Shown in pieces: positions 7,751 to 17,933 of a DNA stretch of 32,026 nucleotides. Source of the stretch: Clostridia bacterium (lineage in GTDB: Bacteria; Bacillota; Clostridia; Oscillospirales; CAG-272); contig JAFXHA010000062.1 in NCBI GenBank assembly GCA_017536635.1, positions 1 through 32,026 on the forward strand. Reading direction: 5' to 3'. Under the pieces are notes generated by a model. That model was not told the DNA's origin, made no database searches, and worked only from the letters and a program-made list of their open reading frames with translations. Both the position numbers and the translations under genes were made by a program. Position 1 is the stretch's first letter. Each line of letters begins with the position of its first letter.

Positions 7751-9271
7751 TTAACGGTTAGAGCCCCAGGTCTCCTTCATTGCCTGGCTGCGAAGAACGA
7801 CGTCGTGTGCGCCGCCCTCAACGATACTTGCCGAGGAAACGAGGGTCAGACGAGCTTTCTGCTGGAACTCGGGAATAGAGAGCGCACCGCAGTTACACAT
7901 AGTGGAGCGTACCTTTGCGAGAGTTATCTGAACGTTGTCGGCAAGCTTGCCCGCATAAGGAACGAAGGAATCAACACCTTCCTCAAATGTCAGCTTCTTA
8001 GCACCGCCAAGGTCGTATCTCTGCCAGTTACGGGCACGGTTGGAGCCCTCGCCCCAATATTCCTTCATCATAGTGCCGCCTACGTTTACCTTTGCAGAGG
8101 GGCTTTCGTCAAATCTTGCGAAATATCTTCCAAGCATTACGAAATCCGCTCCCATAGCAAGTGCAAGGGTAATATGATGGTCGTAAACTATACCGCCGTC
8201 GGAAGCAACGGGAATGTAGATGCCCGTTTCCTCAAAATACTCGTCGCGCGCCTTGCAAACCTCAATAAGCGCGGTAGCCTGTCCTCTGCCGATACCCTTT
8301 GTCTCACGGGTGATACAGATAGAACCGCCGCCGATTCCTACCTTGATAAAGTCTGCGCCGCAGTCGGCGAGGAATCTGAAGCCCTCTCTGTCGACTACGT
8401 TGCCAGCTCCTACCTTTACGCTATCGCCGTAATGCTCGCGTATCCAGGCAAGAGTCTGCTTCTGCCAAGCCGAGAATCCCTCGGACGAATCGATGCAAAG
8501 CACGTCGACGCCTGCCTCAACGAGTGCGGGAACACGCTCAGCATAGTCTCTGGTACTGATTCCCGCGCCGACTACGTATCTCTTATCAGCGTCGAGAAGC
8601 TCGTTGGGGTTCTGCTTATGCTCGTCATAGTCCTTGCGGAAAACGAAATAGCACATTCTTCCCTCTTTATCAACGATGGGAAGAGAGTTGAGCTTGTGAT
8701 CCCAGATTATATCGTTTGCTTCCTTGAGGGTCGTGCCGTCGGGAGCGGTGATAAGCTTATCAAGAGGTGTCATAAATTCCGACACCTTAGTCGAAGGATC
8801 CATACGGCTGACACGGTAATCTCTGCCGGTAACGATTCCAAGCAGCTTACCGTTTGCCGTTCCGTCGTCGGTAACCGCAACGGTGGAATGTCCCGTCTGC
8901 TCCTTGAGCGCGATAACGTCGGCAAGCGTCATATCGGGGCGGATGTTAGAGTTGCTTCTTACAAATCCCGCCTTGTGCTTCTTGACCGCCGCGACCATAG
9001 CCGCCTCGTCCTCGATAGATTGCGAGCCGTAAATGAAAGCAACGCCGCCTTCCTTTGCGAGTGCTATCGCAAGCTTTTCACCCGATACCGCCTGCATAAT
9101 AGCCGATACCATAGGAGCTTTCATCATAATAGAGGACTTCTCACCCTTCTTGAAGCGCACAAGAGGCGTTTCAAGCGATACTGCCGAAGGAATACACTCC
9201 TCGGATGAATATCCGGGCACGAGAAGATACTCGTTAAAAGTATGAGAAGGTTCATTAAAATAATAAGCCAT
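7751..9271 (-). CDS. guaB: IMP dehydrogenase
   Basis: GuaB oxidises IMP to XMP with NAD+, the committed step toward GMP. The 506-residue protein has a TIM barrel interrupted by two CBS domains (about residues 108-220). The catalytic loop reads [14 protein letters not shown] with the nucleophile Cys319, and ASDGGI and MLGRYFA phosphate and substrate motifs follow. A longer in-frame start (9310) lies inside purL; the ATG at 9271 is preceded by GTGAGGTG and gives the family N-terminus [17 protein letters not shown]. It begins 10 bases after purL stops. Finding guaB inside the IMP operon, not with guaA, means the operon carries flux one step past IMP toward GMP. Confidence 0.95.
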   Translation of the reverse strand: MAYYFNEPSHTFNEYLLVPGYSSEECIPSAVSLETPLVRFKKGEKSSIMMKAPMVSAIMQAVSGEKLAIALAKEGGVAFIYGSQSIEDEAAMVAAVKKHKAGFVRSNSNIRPDMTLADVIALKEQTGHSTVAVTDDGTANGKLLGIVTGRDYRVSRMDPSTKVSEFMTPLDKLITAPDGTTLKEANDIIWDHKLNSLPIVDKEGRMCYFVFRKDYDEHKQNPNELLDADKRYVVGAGISTRDYAERVPALVEAGVDVLCIDSSEGFSAWQKQTLAWIREHYGDSVKVGAGNVVDREGFRFLADCGADFIKVGIGGGSICITRETKGIGRGQATALIEVCKARDEYFEETGIYIPVASDGGIVYDHHITLALAMGADFVMLGRYFARFDESPSAKVNVGGTMMKEYWGEGSNRARNWQRYDLGGAKKLTFEEGVDSFVPYAGKLADNVQITLAKVRSTMCNCGALSIPEFQQKARLTLVSSASIVEGGAHDVVLRSQAMKETWGSNR

Positions 9272-9281
9272 AATTTTCACC

Positions 9282-12200
9282 TCACTTAAAATATTTAACA
9301 GCAGATTCAAAGATCTTCATATCGTAATTTCCGGGCACGTTCTTGTAAAGTCCATATCCCTTTCTCTCGGAGTGTCCCATTTTACCGAACACACGTCCGT
9401 CGGGAGAAAGTATACCCTCGACAGCACCCACGCTTCCGTTAGGATTGAAGCGGATATCCATCGTAGCCTTGCCATTCGGATCGACGTACTGCGTCATTAT
9501 CTGACCGTTTGCCGCGAGACGCGCAAGCAGCTCGTCGTCAGCGATAAACTTACCCTCTCCGTGAGATATCGGCACGGTGAACACGTCGCCGACCTCTATT
9601 TGCGAGAGCCAGGGAGAATTGTTAGAAGCAACGCGGATATTTACCATCTTGGACTGATGGCGCGCGATGTTGTTATAAGTCAGAGTCGGGCAGCTCTCGT
9701 CGGTATCGATTATCTTACCGTACGGAACGAGACCGAGCTTGATCAGAGCCTGGAAACCGTTGCATATTCCTCCCATAAGACCGTCTCTGTTCTCAAGGAG
9801 CTCACTTACCTGCTCCTTGATCGCCGCGTTTCTGAAGAATGCGGTGATAAACTTACCCGATCCGTCGGGCTCATCTCCGCCCGAAAATCCGCCGGGAACG
9901 AAGATTATCTGAGACTCTCGGCACTTCTTGGCAAACTCCTCAACACTTCTCGCGACGTCGTCGGGCTTGGTATTGCGGATAACGAATATATCTGCCGTTG
10001 CACCCGCATCCTCAAAAGCCTTTGCGGTATCAAACTCGCAGTTAGTTCCCGGGAATACGGGAATAAGCACCTTGGGAGCTACACCCGCGCCACTTGCCGT
10101 GAGCGCTCTCGCGCCGCTATACGAATAGGTCTCTACCTTCTCCGCGGGGCTCTTTATGTTGCAAGGATAAACGCTTTCGAGCTTATCCTCATATATCTTT
10201 GTGATCTCCGAGATAGCTATGCTGTCATCTGCGCGAGCTATCTTCCGGTCGGTCGTAGTTCTTCCGAGCGTCATGCCGATGTCGCATTCACAGGTCAGCT
10301 CAAGCACGAATGCGCCGTACTTGTATCCGAAGATATCGTCAAGCTCTACGCTCTTGTCATACTCAAATCCTATCGAATTGCCGAGACACATCTTAAGTAT
10401 GCCCTCTGCAACGCCTCCGTAAACAGGCGTGTATGCGGCAACTGCCTTTCCTCTGCGGATAAGGTCGGTAACCTTGTTATATACACCTATAAGAGACTCG
10501 GTAACGGGAAGGCCGTCAGAATCATATTCGGGTGCAAGGAGCACTACCTTGTGTCCCGCCGACTTGAACTCGGGCGAGATAACCTCGTCCACCTTTCCCG
10601 TCGTTACAGCAAAGGAAACGAGCGTGGGGGGAACGTCGATATCCTCAAAGGTTCCGCTCATAGAATCCTTGCCGCCAATAGCAGCACATCCGAGCGCCAT
10701 CTGCGCCTTAAAGGCTCCGAGGAGCGCCGCAAGCGGCTGTCCCCAGCGCGCAGGATCCTTTGCGGGCTTGAGAAAATATTCCTGGAAGGTAAGATAAACG
10801 TCCTCGAACGACGCACCTGCCGCGATAAGCTTGGAAACGCTCTCAACTACGGCATAATACGCGCCGTGATAAGGGCTCTTCTCGGCAATATAAGGGTTAC
10901 CGCCCCAAGCCATATAAGAAACGGTATCGGTGTGTCCCTTTTCACGAGATACAAGGTGCACCATCGCCTGCGAGGGTGTCATCTGATTCTTTCCGCCAAA
11001 GGGCATAAGCACAGTGCCGGCGCCGATGGTGGAGTCAAATCTCTCGGAAAGTCCCTTCTTCGAGCATACGTTAAGATCGTCAGCAAGCGCCTTATAAGCC
11101 TCAGCGAAATCACCTACCGAGCTCTTTTTCCAATCAAGCGGCTTTGCCGTCTCGATATTGATATGCTTCTCTGCGCCGTTGGAATTGAGGAACTCGCGCG
11201 ATATATCAACGATAGTCTTTCCGTTCCAATGCATAACGAGTCTCGGCTCCTCGGTAACGGTAGCGACCACCGTCGCCTCGAGGTTCTCGCTCTCGGCAAG
11301 CTCGATAAATCTGTCGACCGTATGAGCCTCAACCACTACTGCCATACGCTCCTGCGATTCGGAGATAGCAAGCTCGGTGCCGTCAAGTCCGTCGTACTTC
11401 TTCGGAACCTTATTAAGATCGATCTCAAGACCGTCGGCAAGCTCACCGATAGCGACCGAAACTCCGCCTGCGCCGAAGTCGTTACATCTCTTGATAAGAA
11501 GCATAGCTTCCTTGTTTCTGAAAAGTCTCTGGAGCTTGCGTTCCTCGGGTGCATTTCCCTTCTGGACCTCTGCTCCGCAAGCGGTAAGCGACTGCTTGGT
11601 ATGCGACTTTGACGAGCCCGTAGCTCCGCCGCAGCCGTCGCGTCCCGTTCTTCCGCCGAGAAGTATTACCTTGTCTCCCGCGACAGGACATTCACGGCGA
11701 ACGTTCTCAGCAGGAGTTGCCGCAACTACCGCGCCTATCTCAAGACGCTTTGCAACGTATCCCGCGTGGTATATCTCGTCGACCTGACCGGTCGCGAGTC
11801 CTATCTGGTTGCCGTACGAGGAATATCCTGCGGCAGCCGTGGTTACTATCTTTCTTTGAGGCAGCTTACCCTTCATCGTATCCTTGACGGGAAGCAGAGG
11901 ATCTGCCGCGCCCGTTACACGCATTGCCGCGTAAACGTAGCTTCTTCCCGAAAGCGGGTCTCTTATAGCTCCGCCGATACAGGTTGCCGCACCGCCGAAG
12001 GGCTCGATCTCGGTGGGGTGATTGTGCGTCTCGTTCTTAAAGAGCAGCAGCCACTCCTCGTCCTTGCCGTCGGCATTGACCGTCATCTTGACGGTGCAGG
12101 CGTTTATCTCCTCGGATTCGTCGAGCTTATCAAGCTTGCCGACGCTCTTCAGATATTTTGCGGCAAGAGTTCCGATATCCATAAGGTTTATCGGCTTTGT

Positions 12201-12971
12201 TCTGCCAAGCGCCCTTCTGGTCTCAATATACTCGTCGTACGCCCCCTGAAGCAGCTCGTCCTCAAATTTTATTGAGTCGATGGTCGTAAGGAAGGTCGTA
12301 TGACGGCAGTGGTCGGACCAATAGGTATCTATCATTCTTATTTCGGTGAGAGTGGGGTTTCTGCCCTCTCTCTTAAAATACTGCTGACAAAATTCAATGT
12401 CGTCGGTATCCATAGCAAGCGCGTAGCTCTTTACAAAATCAGCAAGTCCCGCCTTGTCAAGCCCGATGAATCCCTCGAGCGTTGCTACGTCGGAAGGTAC
12501 CGCGTAATCTATCTTGAGCGTTTCAAGCTTTTCAAAGCCTGCCTCACGGCTCTCAACAGGGTTGATAACGAATCCCTTGATGACAGAAAGCTGCTCCTCG
12601 CTTATATCTCCGTATACCGCGTATATCTTTGCCGTACGCACCACAGGTCTCTCGCCCTGCGAGATGAGCTGTATGCACTGCGCCGCAGAGTCGGCTCTCT
12701 GGTCGAACTGACCGGGAAGAAACTCGACTGCAAACGACTTTGCGCCCGAAAGATCGACGTCCTCGGTCGCCATATCCATCTGAGGCTCGGAAAATACCGT
12801 GCCTACACAATAATCAAAGAGCTCTCGGTCGATGCCCTCAACGTCGTATCTGTTGATAACGCGTATGCTCTGCACCGCGGACAATTCCAGAAGGTCTCTT
12901 ACCTCGCTTGTCAGGGCATTTGCCTCGTGCTCAAATCCTTTTTTCTTTTCAACAAAAATTCTGTAAACCAT
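9282..12971 (-). CDS. purL: Phosphoribosylformylglycinamidine synthase, large single-chain form
   Basis: This enzyme converts FGAR to FGAM with glutamine and ATP. The 1229-residue protein combines the PurS-like, PurL and PurQ parts in one chain. An N-terminal domain covers about 1-170. The synthetase domains include [34 protein letters not shown] and [11 protein letters not shown]-terminal class I glutaminase domain starts near residue 965 ([16 protein letters not shown]), with nucleophile Cys1070 in GGICNGFQ and His1200-x-Glu1202 in MGHSERK. All three triad residues are present, so glutamine can be used. No separate purS or purQ is needed or seen. The start has GTGAGGT upstream and follows purD by 6 bases. 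Confidence 0.97.
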   Translation of the reverse strand: MVYRIFVEKKKGFEHEANALTSEVRDLLELSAVQSIRVINRYDVEGIDRELFDYCVGTVFSEPQMDMATEDVDLSGAKSFAVEFLPGQFDQRADSAAQCIQLISQGERPVVRTAKIYAVYGDISEEQLSVIKGFVINPVESREAGFEKLETLKIDYAVPSDVATLEGFIGLDKAGLADFVKSYALAMDTDDIEFCQQYFKREGRNPTLTEIRMIDTYWSDHCRHTTFLTTIDSIKFEDELLQGAYDEYIETRRALGRTKPINLMDIGTLAAKYLKSVGKLDKLDESEEINACTVKMTVNADGKDEEWLLLFKNETHNHPTEIEPFGGAATCIGGAIRDPLSGRSYVYAAMRVTGAADPLLPVKDTMKGKLPQRKIVTTAAAGYSSYGNQIGLATGQVDEIYHAGYVAKRLEIGAVVAATPAENVRRECPVAGDKVILLGGRTGRDGCGGATGSSKSHTKQSLTACGAEVQKGNAPEERKLQRLFRNKEAMLLIKRCNDFGAGGVSVAIGELADGLEIDLNKVPKKYDGLDGTELAISESQERMAVVVEAHTVDRFIELAESENLEATVVATVTEEPRLVMHWNGKTIVDISREFLNSNGAEKHINIETAKPLDWKKSSVGDFAEAYKALADDLNVCSKKGLSERFDSTIGAGTVLMPFGGKNQMTPSQAMVHLVSREKGHTDTVSYMAWGGNPYIAEKSPYHGAYYAVVESVSKLIAAGASFEDVYLTFQEYFLKPAKDPARWGQPLAALLGAFKAQMALGCAAIGGKDSMSGTFEDIDVPPTLVSFAVTTGKVDEVISPEFKSAGHKVVLLAPEYDSDGLPVTESLIGVYNKVTDLIRRGKAVAAYTPVYGGVAEGILKMCLGNSIGFEYDKSVELDDIFGYKYGAFVLELTCECDIGMTLGRTTTDRKIARADDSIAISEITKIYEDKLESVYPCNIKSPAEKVETYSYSGARALTASGAGVAPKVLIPVFPGTNCEFDTAKAFEDAGATADIFVIRNTKPDDVARSVEEFAKKCRESQIIFVPGGFSGGDEPDGSGKFITAFFRNAAIKEQVSELLENRDGLMGGICNGFQALIKLGLVPYGKIIDTDESCPTLTYNNIARHQSKMVNIRVASNNSPWLSQIEVGDVFTVPISHGEGKFIADDELLARLAANGQIMTQYVDPNGKATMDIRFNPNGSVGAVEGILSPDGRVFGKMGHSERKGYGLYKNVPGNYDMKIFESAVKYFK

Positions 12972-12977
12972 ATTACC

Positions 12978-14246
12978 TCACTTCTTGCAGTCAAGTGCTC
13001 TTTTGCCTATGTCGCGTCTGTAATACGCGTTTTCAAAGCTTATTTTTTCTACAAGCCCGTACGCCTGCTTTACCGCGCATTCAAGGCAGGGGGCAGTCGC
13101 CACCGCACCGAGCACTCGTCCGCCCGCGGTAAGCACCTTGCCGTCCTCAAGCTTTGCGCCTGCGATGTAAACCTTTTCGTTTTCGGCAAGGTCTCCGACC
13201 TTTATTTCATATCCCGTTTTATAAGCCTTGGGATATCCCTCGGACGCCATTACCACACAGCAAGCCGCGCCGTCCGAGAAGCGCACCTCGCACTCGGAAA
13301 GCCTTTCCTCGCTGACCGCTATCATTATATCGAGCAGATCGCTCTCAAGAAGCGGAAGCACTACCTGCGTTTCGGGATCTCCGAAGCGGCAGTTGTACTC
13401 AATTACCTTGGGACCCTTGGGAGTAAGCATAAGTCCAAAGTACAGACAGCCCTTGAAGGCTCTGCCCTCGGCATTCATCGCCTTGATCGTGGGCAGGAAA
13501 ATCCTTTCCATACACTCTTCGGAAACCTCTGCGGTATAGTAGGGGTTGGGAGCGATCGTTCCCATTCCGCCCGTGTTAAGTCCCGTATCTCCGTCGCCTG
13601 CGCGCTTGTGATCCATAGAGGACACCATCGGAACTACCGTCTTGGAATCGGTAAAGGAAAGCACCGAAACCTCGGGACCGGTAAGAAATTCCTCAACGAG
13701 AATTCTGCTTCCGCTCGCTCCGAATACCTTATCGCACATTATTTCCTTTACCGCCGCCTCTGCCTCATCAAAGCTCTGCGCGATTATAACGCCCTTACCG
13801 AGCGCCAGACCGTCAGCCTTGATGACAGTGGGATAGTCCACGCCGCGAAGATATTTTACAGCAGCCTCGTAATTATCAAAGGTCTCGCTGTCGGCAGTCG
13901 GTATGCCGTATTTTTTCATAAGATTCTTGGAAAAGACCTTACTTCCCTCGATTATAGCCGCATTTGCGCGCGGTCCGAAGCAGGGTATTCCGAGCGCCTC
14001 AAGTCTGTCAACACAGCCGAGCACAAGCGGATCGTCGGGAGCGACCACCGCAAAATCTATCGAATGCTCCTTTGCAAAGCTTACGATACCGTCGATATCG
14101 GTAGCCTTTATCGGATAGCATTCGGCGTCAGCGGCTATTCCGCCGTTACCGGGGAGCGCAAAGATCCTTGATACCCTTTTATTTTCCTTTAGCTTTTTGA
14201 TTATAGCGTGCTCGCGTCCGCCGCCGCCTACAACCAATATATTCAT
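12978..14246 (-). CDS. purD: Phosphoribosylamine-glycine ligase
   Basis: PurD joins glycine to 5-phosphoribosylamine with ATP, the second step of the pathway. It is an ATP-grasp enzyme. The N-terminal VVGGGGREHAI phosphoribosylamine-binding motif, PTVIKADGLALGKGV in the ATP-grasp domain, GGMGTIAPNPYYT, and the EYNCRFGDPETQV catalytic strand near residue 290 are all present. The length of 422 residues is normal. GGAGG lies upstream of the ATG. It sits between AICAR transformylase (35-base gap) and purL. Confidence 0.97.
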   Translation of the reverse strand: MNILVVGGGGREHAIIKKLKENKRVSRIFALPGNGGIAADAECYPIKATDIDGIVSFAKEHSIDFAVVAPDDPLVLGCVDRLEALGIPCFGPRANAAIIEGSKVFSKNLMKKYGIPTADSETFDNYEAAVKYLRGVDYPTVIKADGLALGKGVIIAQSFDEAEAAVKEIMCDKVFGASGSRILVEEFLTGPEVSVLSFTDSKTVVPMVSSMDHKRAGDGDTGLNTGGMGTIAPNPYYTAEVSEECMERIFLPTIKAMNAEGRAFKGCLYFGLMLTPKGPKVIEYNCRFGDPETQVVLPLLESDLLDIMIAVSEERLSECEVRFSDGAACCVVMASEGYPKAYKTGYEIKVGDLAENEKVYIAGAKLEDGKVLTAGGRVLGAVATAPCLECAVKQAYGLVEKISFENAYYRRDIGKRALDCKK

Positions 14247-14281
14247 CAGTACAAACCTCCGCCGAAAAATTGCTTAAATGA

Positions 14282-15466
14282 TCAATGGTGGAACAGACGC
14301 ATTCCCGTGAATGCCATAGCCATTCCGTACTTGTTACAGGTCTCGATGACCTGATCGTCTCTGATAGATCCGCCGGGCTCTGCGATATACTTTACGCCGC
14401 TCTTGTGCGCGCGCTCGATATTGTCGCCGAACGGGAAGAAGGCATCAGATCCGAGAGCAACGCCGTCGATGGAAGCAAGATATTCCTTAGCCTCTGCATC
14501 GGTAAGCGGCTCGGGCTGTTCTGTAAAGTACTTCTGCCAATTACCGTCAGCGCAAACGTCCTCTTCGTTCTTGTTGATATATCCGTCGATAACGTTATCT
14601 CTGTCGGGACGTCCGATATCCGCCTTGAAAGGAAGAGAAAGCACCTTTTCGTGCTGACGAAGGAACCAGGTGTCAGCCTTAGTTCCGGCAAGTCTTGTAC
14701 AATGGATCCTCGACTGCTGACCCGCGCCAACGCCGATAGCCTGTCCGTCCACCGCATAGCATACGGAGTTGGACTGCGTATACTTGAGGGTAATAAGCGC
14801 GATTATAAGGTCTCTGACAGCACTTTCGGGAATATCCTTGTTTTCGGTAACGACATTGGTAAGAAGCTCTCTGTTTATCTCAAAATTATTTCTTCCCTGC
14901 TCAAAGGTTATTCCGAACACCTGCTTGCGCTCGGTAACCTCGGGAACGTAATTCTCATCTATCTTTACGATATTATAGTTACCCTTTCTCTTGGATCTCA
15001 GGATCTCAAGAGCCTCGGGCTCGTATCCGGGGGCGATGATACCGTCGGACACCTCACGCTTGATAAGAAGCGCGGTTGTAACGTCGCAAACGTCGGAAAG
15101 TGCTACCCAGTCACCGAAGGAGCACATTCTGTCGGTTCCTCTTGCTCTTGCGTAAGCACAAGCGAGAGGCGAATCGTCAAGTCCCTCGATGTCGTCAACA
15201 AAGCAGGCTCTCTTAAGCTTTTCGGAAAGCTTGAGTCCTACTGCAGCTGACGTAGGGCTGACGTGCTTGAAGGACGCAACTGCGGGAAGTCCTGTTGCTT
15301 CCTTTATCTCCTTAACGAGCTGCCAGCTGTTGAATGCGTCAAGGAAGTTTATGTATCCGGGACGTCCCGAGAGTATCTCTATCGGGAGATCCGCGCCATT
15401 TTCCATATAAATTTTCGAAGGCTTCTGATTGGGGTTACAGCCGTATTTGAGTTCAAATTCTTTCAT
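14282..15466 (-). CDS. purH: AICAR transformylase, stand-alone (PurH C-terminal domain only)
   Basis: This protein formylates AICAR with 10-formyltetrahydrofolate to FAICAR. It begins directly with the transformylase fold (ELKYGCNPNQKPSKIY) and contains the catalytic Lys67-His68 in ASFKHVSPTSAA, GAGQQSRIHCTRLAG, and the C-terminal DAFFPFGDN and AEPGGSIRDDQVI blocks. At 394 residues it lacks the roughly 200-residue MGS-like IMP cyclohydrolase domain of ordinary bifunctional PurH. The missing activity is supplied by the next gene upstream in the operon. AAGGAG precedes the ATG. Stand-alone forms of this type are known in some Clostridia. Confidence 0.93.
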   Translation of the reverse strand: MKEFELKYGCNPNQKPSKIYMENGADLPIEILSGRPGYINFLDAFNSWQLVKEIKEATGLPAVASFKHVSPTSAAVGLKLSEKLKRACFVDDIEGLDDSPLACAYARARGTDRMCSFGDWVALSDVCDVTTALLIKREVSDGIIAPGYEPEALEILRSKRKGNYNIVKIDENYVPEVTERKQVFGITFEQGRNNFEINRELLTNVVTENKDIPESAVRDLIIALITLKYTQSNSVCYAVDGQAIGVGAGQQSRIHCTRLAGTKADTWFLRQHEKVLSLPFKADIGRPDRDNVIDGYINKNEEDVCADGNWQKYFTEQPEPLTDAEAKEYLASIDGVALGSDAFFPFGDNIERAHKSGVKYIAEPGGSIRDDQVIETCNKYGMAMAFTGMRLFHH

Positions 15467-15478
15467 CTCTTTATCTCC

Positions 15479-16195
15479 TTACGCGTTTTTGTTTACGATT
15501 CTGGTTTCCGTATCGCCCGACTCAATATCGATATAACGGACGAATAAAGAGACTTTGTTATCCTCGTTGAGATTTGTCCAGATAAGATCGGTCAGCGCAT
15601 CGATATCCATATCGGGAAGCTCAAGCGTCTTGGGCTCACCCTCAAAGGAAGGAAGCGGATCGCCGTCGCCGTTATAGGTATGAATAAACTTTGCTCTGCC
15701 TGCCACGGGATTCGAATAAGCGTAAGTAAAGCGCTCGCAGGAGCTGTCGTCTCCCTCTGCGCTCTTGAGTATCGACATAGCGTAGTTCATATCTCCCTTT
15801 TCTCTGTGGATTATACCCGATATTCTGGGAGTAAAGTTAGGCTTGTCGTCCTCAAACTCACGCGCTCTGAGTGCCTGCTCAAAGGTCATCTGCTTGTCCA
15901 TAAGCTCGTATATCGTATCGGTCTGATCGCCGTTTGTAACGATAGTCTTGTTACCAAGTACACGAACGGGATAGTAAATGATAAGATGGGGATCGACCAT
16001 CTTGGACTCGTCGTAAGCCTTGGTGCGCATAGCCTCGCCCTCTGCGACGAACACACGGTTTCGGCTGTTTACGCTTCTGCCCATAATGAAATATGCGGTA
16101 ACTGCTTTCTTTGAATCAGCGCTCTTGCCGATAATGATTCCTCTGCCGTGATAAGCCAGAGAATTAAGCTCTTCTTTTATAGTGGAAACCTTCAT
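15479..16195 (-). CDS. purO: IMP cyclohydrolase, PurO-type
   Basis: The 238-residue protein matches the archaeal-type IMP cyclohydrolase family (PF07826 by recognition), which closes FAICAR to IMP and is unrelated in fold to the PurH domain. Features include the N-terminal NSLAYHGRGIIIGKS, the YFIMGRSVNSRNRVF block, HLIIYYPVR, and FTPRISGIIHREKGDMNY. It lies 12 bases upstream of the stand-alone AICAR transformylase, and together they replace PurH for the last two steps. AAGGAG is present before the ATG, and purN ends 2 bases before this start. The symbol is assigned by analogy with the archaeal enzyme. Confidence 0.85.
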   Translation of the reverse strand: MKVSTIKEELNSLAYHGRGIIIGKSADSKKAVTAYFIMGRSVNSRNRVFVAEGEAMRTKAYDESKMVDPHLIIYYPVRVLGNKTIVTNGDQTDTIYELMDKQMTFEQALRAREFEDDKPNFTPRISGIIHREKGDMNYAMSILKSAEGDDSSCERFTYAYSNPVAGRAKFIHTYNGDGDPLPSFEGEPKTLELPDMDIDALTDLIWTNLNEDNKVSLFVRYIDIESGDTETRIVNKNA

Positions 16196-16197
16196 TT

Positions 16198-16854
16198 TTA
16201 TTCTCCTTTGATGTGCACTTTGTTATTTTCAACTGTTATTCTGCCCTCGCAGAAAAGTCTGACCGCCTCGGGAAGTATCTTCCACTCGGCTTCTTCCATA
16301 ATGCGTCTTTGCAGTATCTCGGGGGTATCGCCCTCTTTTACCTCGACCGCTTTTTGCAGAACTATCGGTCCCGCATCGCATTCGGGGGTTACGATATGCA
16401 CCGTCGCGCCCGACACCTTAACGCCCTTGGCGAGTGCCGCTTCGTGAACGTGGAGTCCGTAATATCCCTTTCCGCAAAAGGACGGAATGAGCGCGGGGTG
16501 AACGTTAAGTATCCTGTTCGGAAATCTCTCGTACATCTGCTCGTCAATGATAGTAAGAAATCCCGCGAGCACCACAAGATCGATCCCAGCCGCCTCAAGC
16601 GTGTCGGCAAGCGCCTTTGAATACTCCGCAATAGAGCCGTATTCCTTACGCGCGAGCACCTTTGCCTCAATACCGTTCGTAGTGGCTCTCTCAAGCGCAA
16701 AAACACCCGGCTTTGAGGCTATGACCAGAGAGATGCTTCCGCCCCCAAGCTCTCCTCTTTTCTCTGCATCTATAAGTGCCTGAAGATTAGTGCCGCCGCC
16801 CGAAACGAGCACGCCTATTCTCTTTTTGTTTGAATCGTTTGACCTGCTTGACAT
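16198..16854 (-). CDS. purN: Phosphoribosylglycinamide formyltransferase
   Basis: PurN transfers a formyl group from 10-formyltetrahydrofolate to GAR. The ribose-phosphate loop SGGGTNLQAL lies near residues 18-27. The catalytic NVHPALIPSF segment provides the Asn and His, and TPECDAGPIV provides the Asp. The length of 218 residues is slightly long because of an N-terminal extension, SSRSNDSNKK; a GGAGGT site upstream supports this start. It ends 2 bases before the purO-type gene. Confidence 0.95.
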   Translation of the reverse strand: MSSRSNDSNKKRIGVLVSGGGTNLQALIDAEKRGELGGGSISLVIASKPGVFALERATTNGIEAKVLARKEYGSIAEYSKALADTLEAAGIDLVVLAGFLTIIDEQMYERFPNRILNVHPALIPSFCGKGYYGLHVHEAALAKGVKVSGATVHIVTPECDAGPIVLQKAVEVKEGDTPEILQRRIMEEAEWKILPEAVRLFCEGRITVENNKVHIKGE

Positions 16855-16878
16855 TGGATACCTCCGTTTTAAGTCGCT

Positions 16879-17928
16879 TTAGCAAATGATTATCTTATCC
16901 TCGGATCTGATTATTTCACCGATAACGTAAGCATTCTCACCGCAAGAGGTGAGTACATCGAGCGCCGTCTCCACCTGATCCGCAGGGACTACGATGCTCA
17001 TTCCAACACCCATATTATAGGTATTATACATATCGCGCTCGGGAACGTTGCCCGTCTTTGCGATAAGATCGAAAATAGGAAGAACTCTTACTGCGCTCTT
17101 GTTTATCTTTGCTCCGAGTCCGTCGGGAATGGATCTCGGAATATTCTCGTAGAATCCGCCGCCCGTGATGTGCGAGATCCCCTTAACGTCTACCTTTTCA
17201 AGAAGCGCGAGAACGCTCTTAACGTAGATTTTCGTAGGTGTGAGAAGCGTTTCAGCTATACTCTTGCCGCCGAGAGTCTCATTGGGCATATAAAGCGTAT
17301 CGGGATTGCTGTCTATATCAAACACCTTTCTGCAAAGAGAAAATCCGTTTGAATGAACGCCGCTCGACGCAAGCGCGATGACCACGTCGCCCTCAGCCAT
17401 TCTCGTATTATCAAGTATCTTCTTTTTGTCAACTATACCTACCGCAAATCCCGCAAGGTCATAGTCCTCCGTGGGCATCATTCCCGGATGCTCGGCAGTC
17501 TCACCGCCGATAAGCGCCGCGCCCGACTGAACGCAGCCCTCTGCAACACCGCCTACTATCTCAGCAATCTTTTCGGGAATATTTTTGCCGCAAGCGATAT
17601 AATCAAGGAAAAACAAGGGTCTTGCTCCGCAGCATATGATATCGTTTACGCACATAGCGACCGCATCTATACCGATCGTATCGTGCTTATCCATCAATAT
17701 CGCCATTTTCACCTTGGTTCCGCAGCCGTCGGTGCCCGATACGAGCACAGGCTCTTCCATTCCGGAGAGCGGAAGTCCGAAGCAACCGCCAAAGCCGCCA
17801 ACGTCATCAAGGCAACCCTCGTTTTTAGTACGAGCGATATGCTTTTTCATAAGCTCTACCGCTTTATATCCAGCGGTTATATCAACGCCTGCTGCTGCGT
17901 AGCTATCCGATTTTGACTGTGTATGCAT
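16879..17928 (-). CDS. purM: Phosphoribosylformylglycinamidine cyclo-ligase
   Basis: PurM closes FGAM to AIR with ATP. The 349-residue protein begins TQSKSDSYAAAGVDI and has GGFGGCFGL, GTDGCGTKVKMA, the GGETAEHPGM motif and SHITGGGFYENIPR. A longer reading frame start at 17964 falls inside purF; the ATG at 17928 is preceded by AAAGGA and gives the family N-terminus, so it is chosen. The gene starts 5 bases after the purF stop. Confidence 0.96.
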   Translation of the reverse strand: MHTQSKSDSYAAAGVDITAGYKAVELMKKHIARTKNEGCLDDVGGFGGCFGLPLSGMEEPVLVSGTDGCGTKVKMAILMDKHDTIGIDAVAMCVNDIICCGARPLFFLDYIACGKNIPEKIAEIVGGVAEGCVQSGAALIGGETAEHPGMMPTEDYDLAGFAVGIVDKKKILDNTRMAEGDVVIALASSGVHSNGFSLCRKVFDIDSNPDTLYMPNETLGGKSIAETLLTPTKIYVKSVLALLEKVDVKGISHITGGGFYENIPRSIPDGLGAKINKSAVRVLPIFDLIAKTGNVPERDMYNTYNMGVGMSIVVPADQVETALDVLTSCGENAYVIGEIIRSEDKIIIC

Positions 17929-17933
17929 AATAA

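Noticed and set aside
7805-9208. Open frame of 467 codons on the plus strand
   Set aside because: Antisense to guaB, no motif.
9372-11612. Long open frame (746 codons) on the plus strand
   Set aside because: It lies wholly antisense to purL, has no family motifs and no ribosome-binding site; a codon-bias shadow of a well-supported gene.
12300-14171. Long open frame (623 codons) on the plus strand
   Set aside because: Antisense to the start of purL and all of purD, with no recognisable domain.
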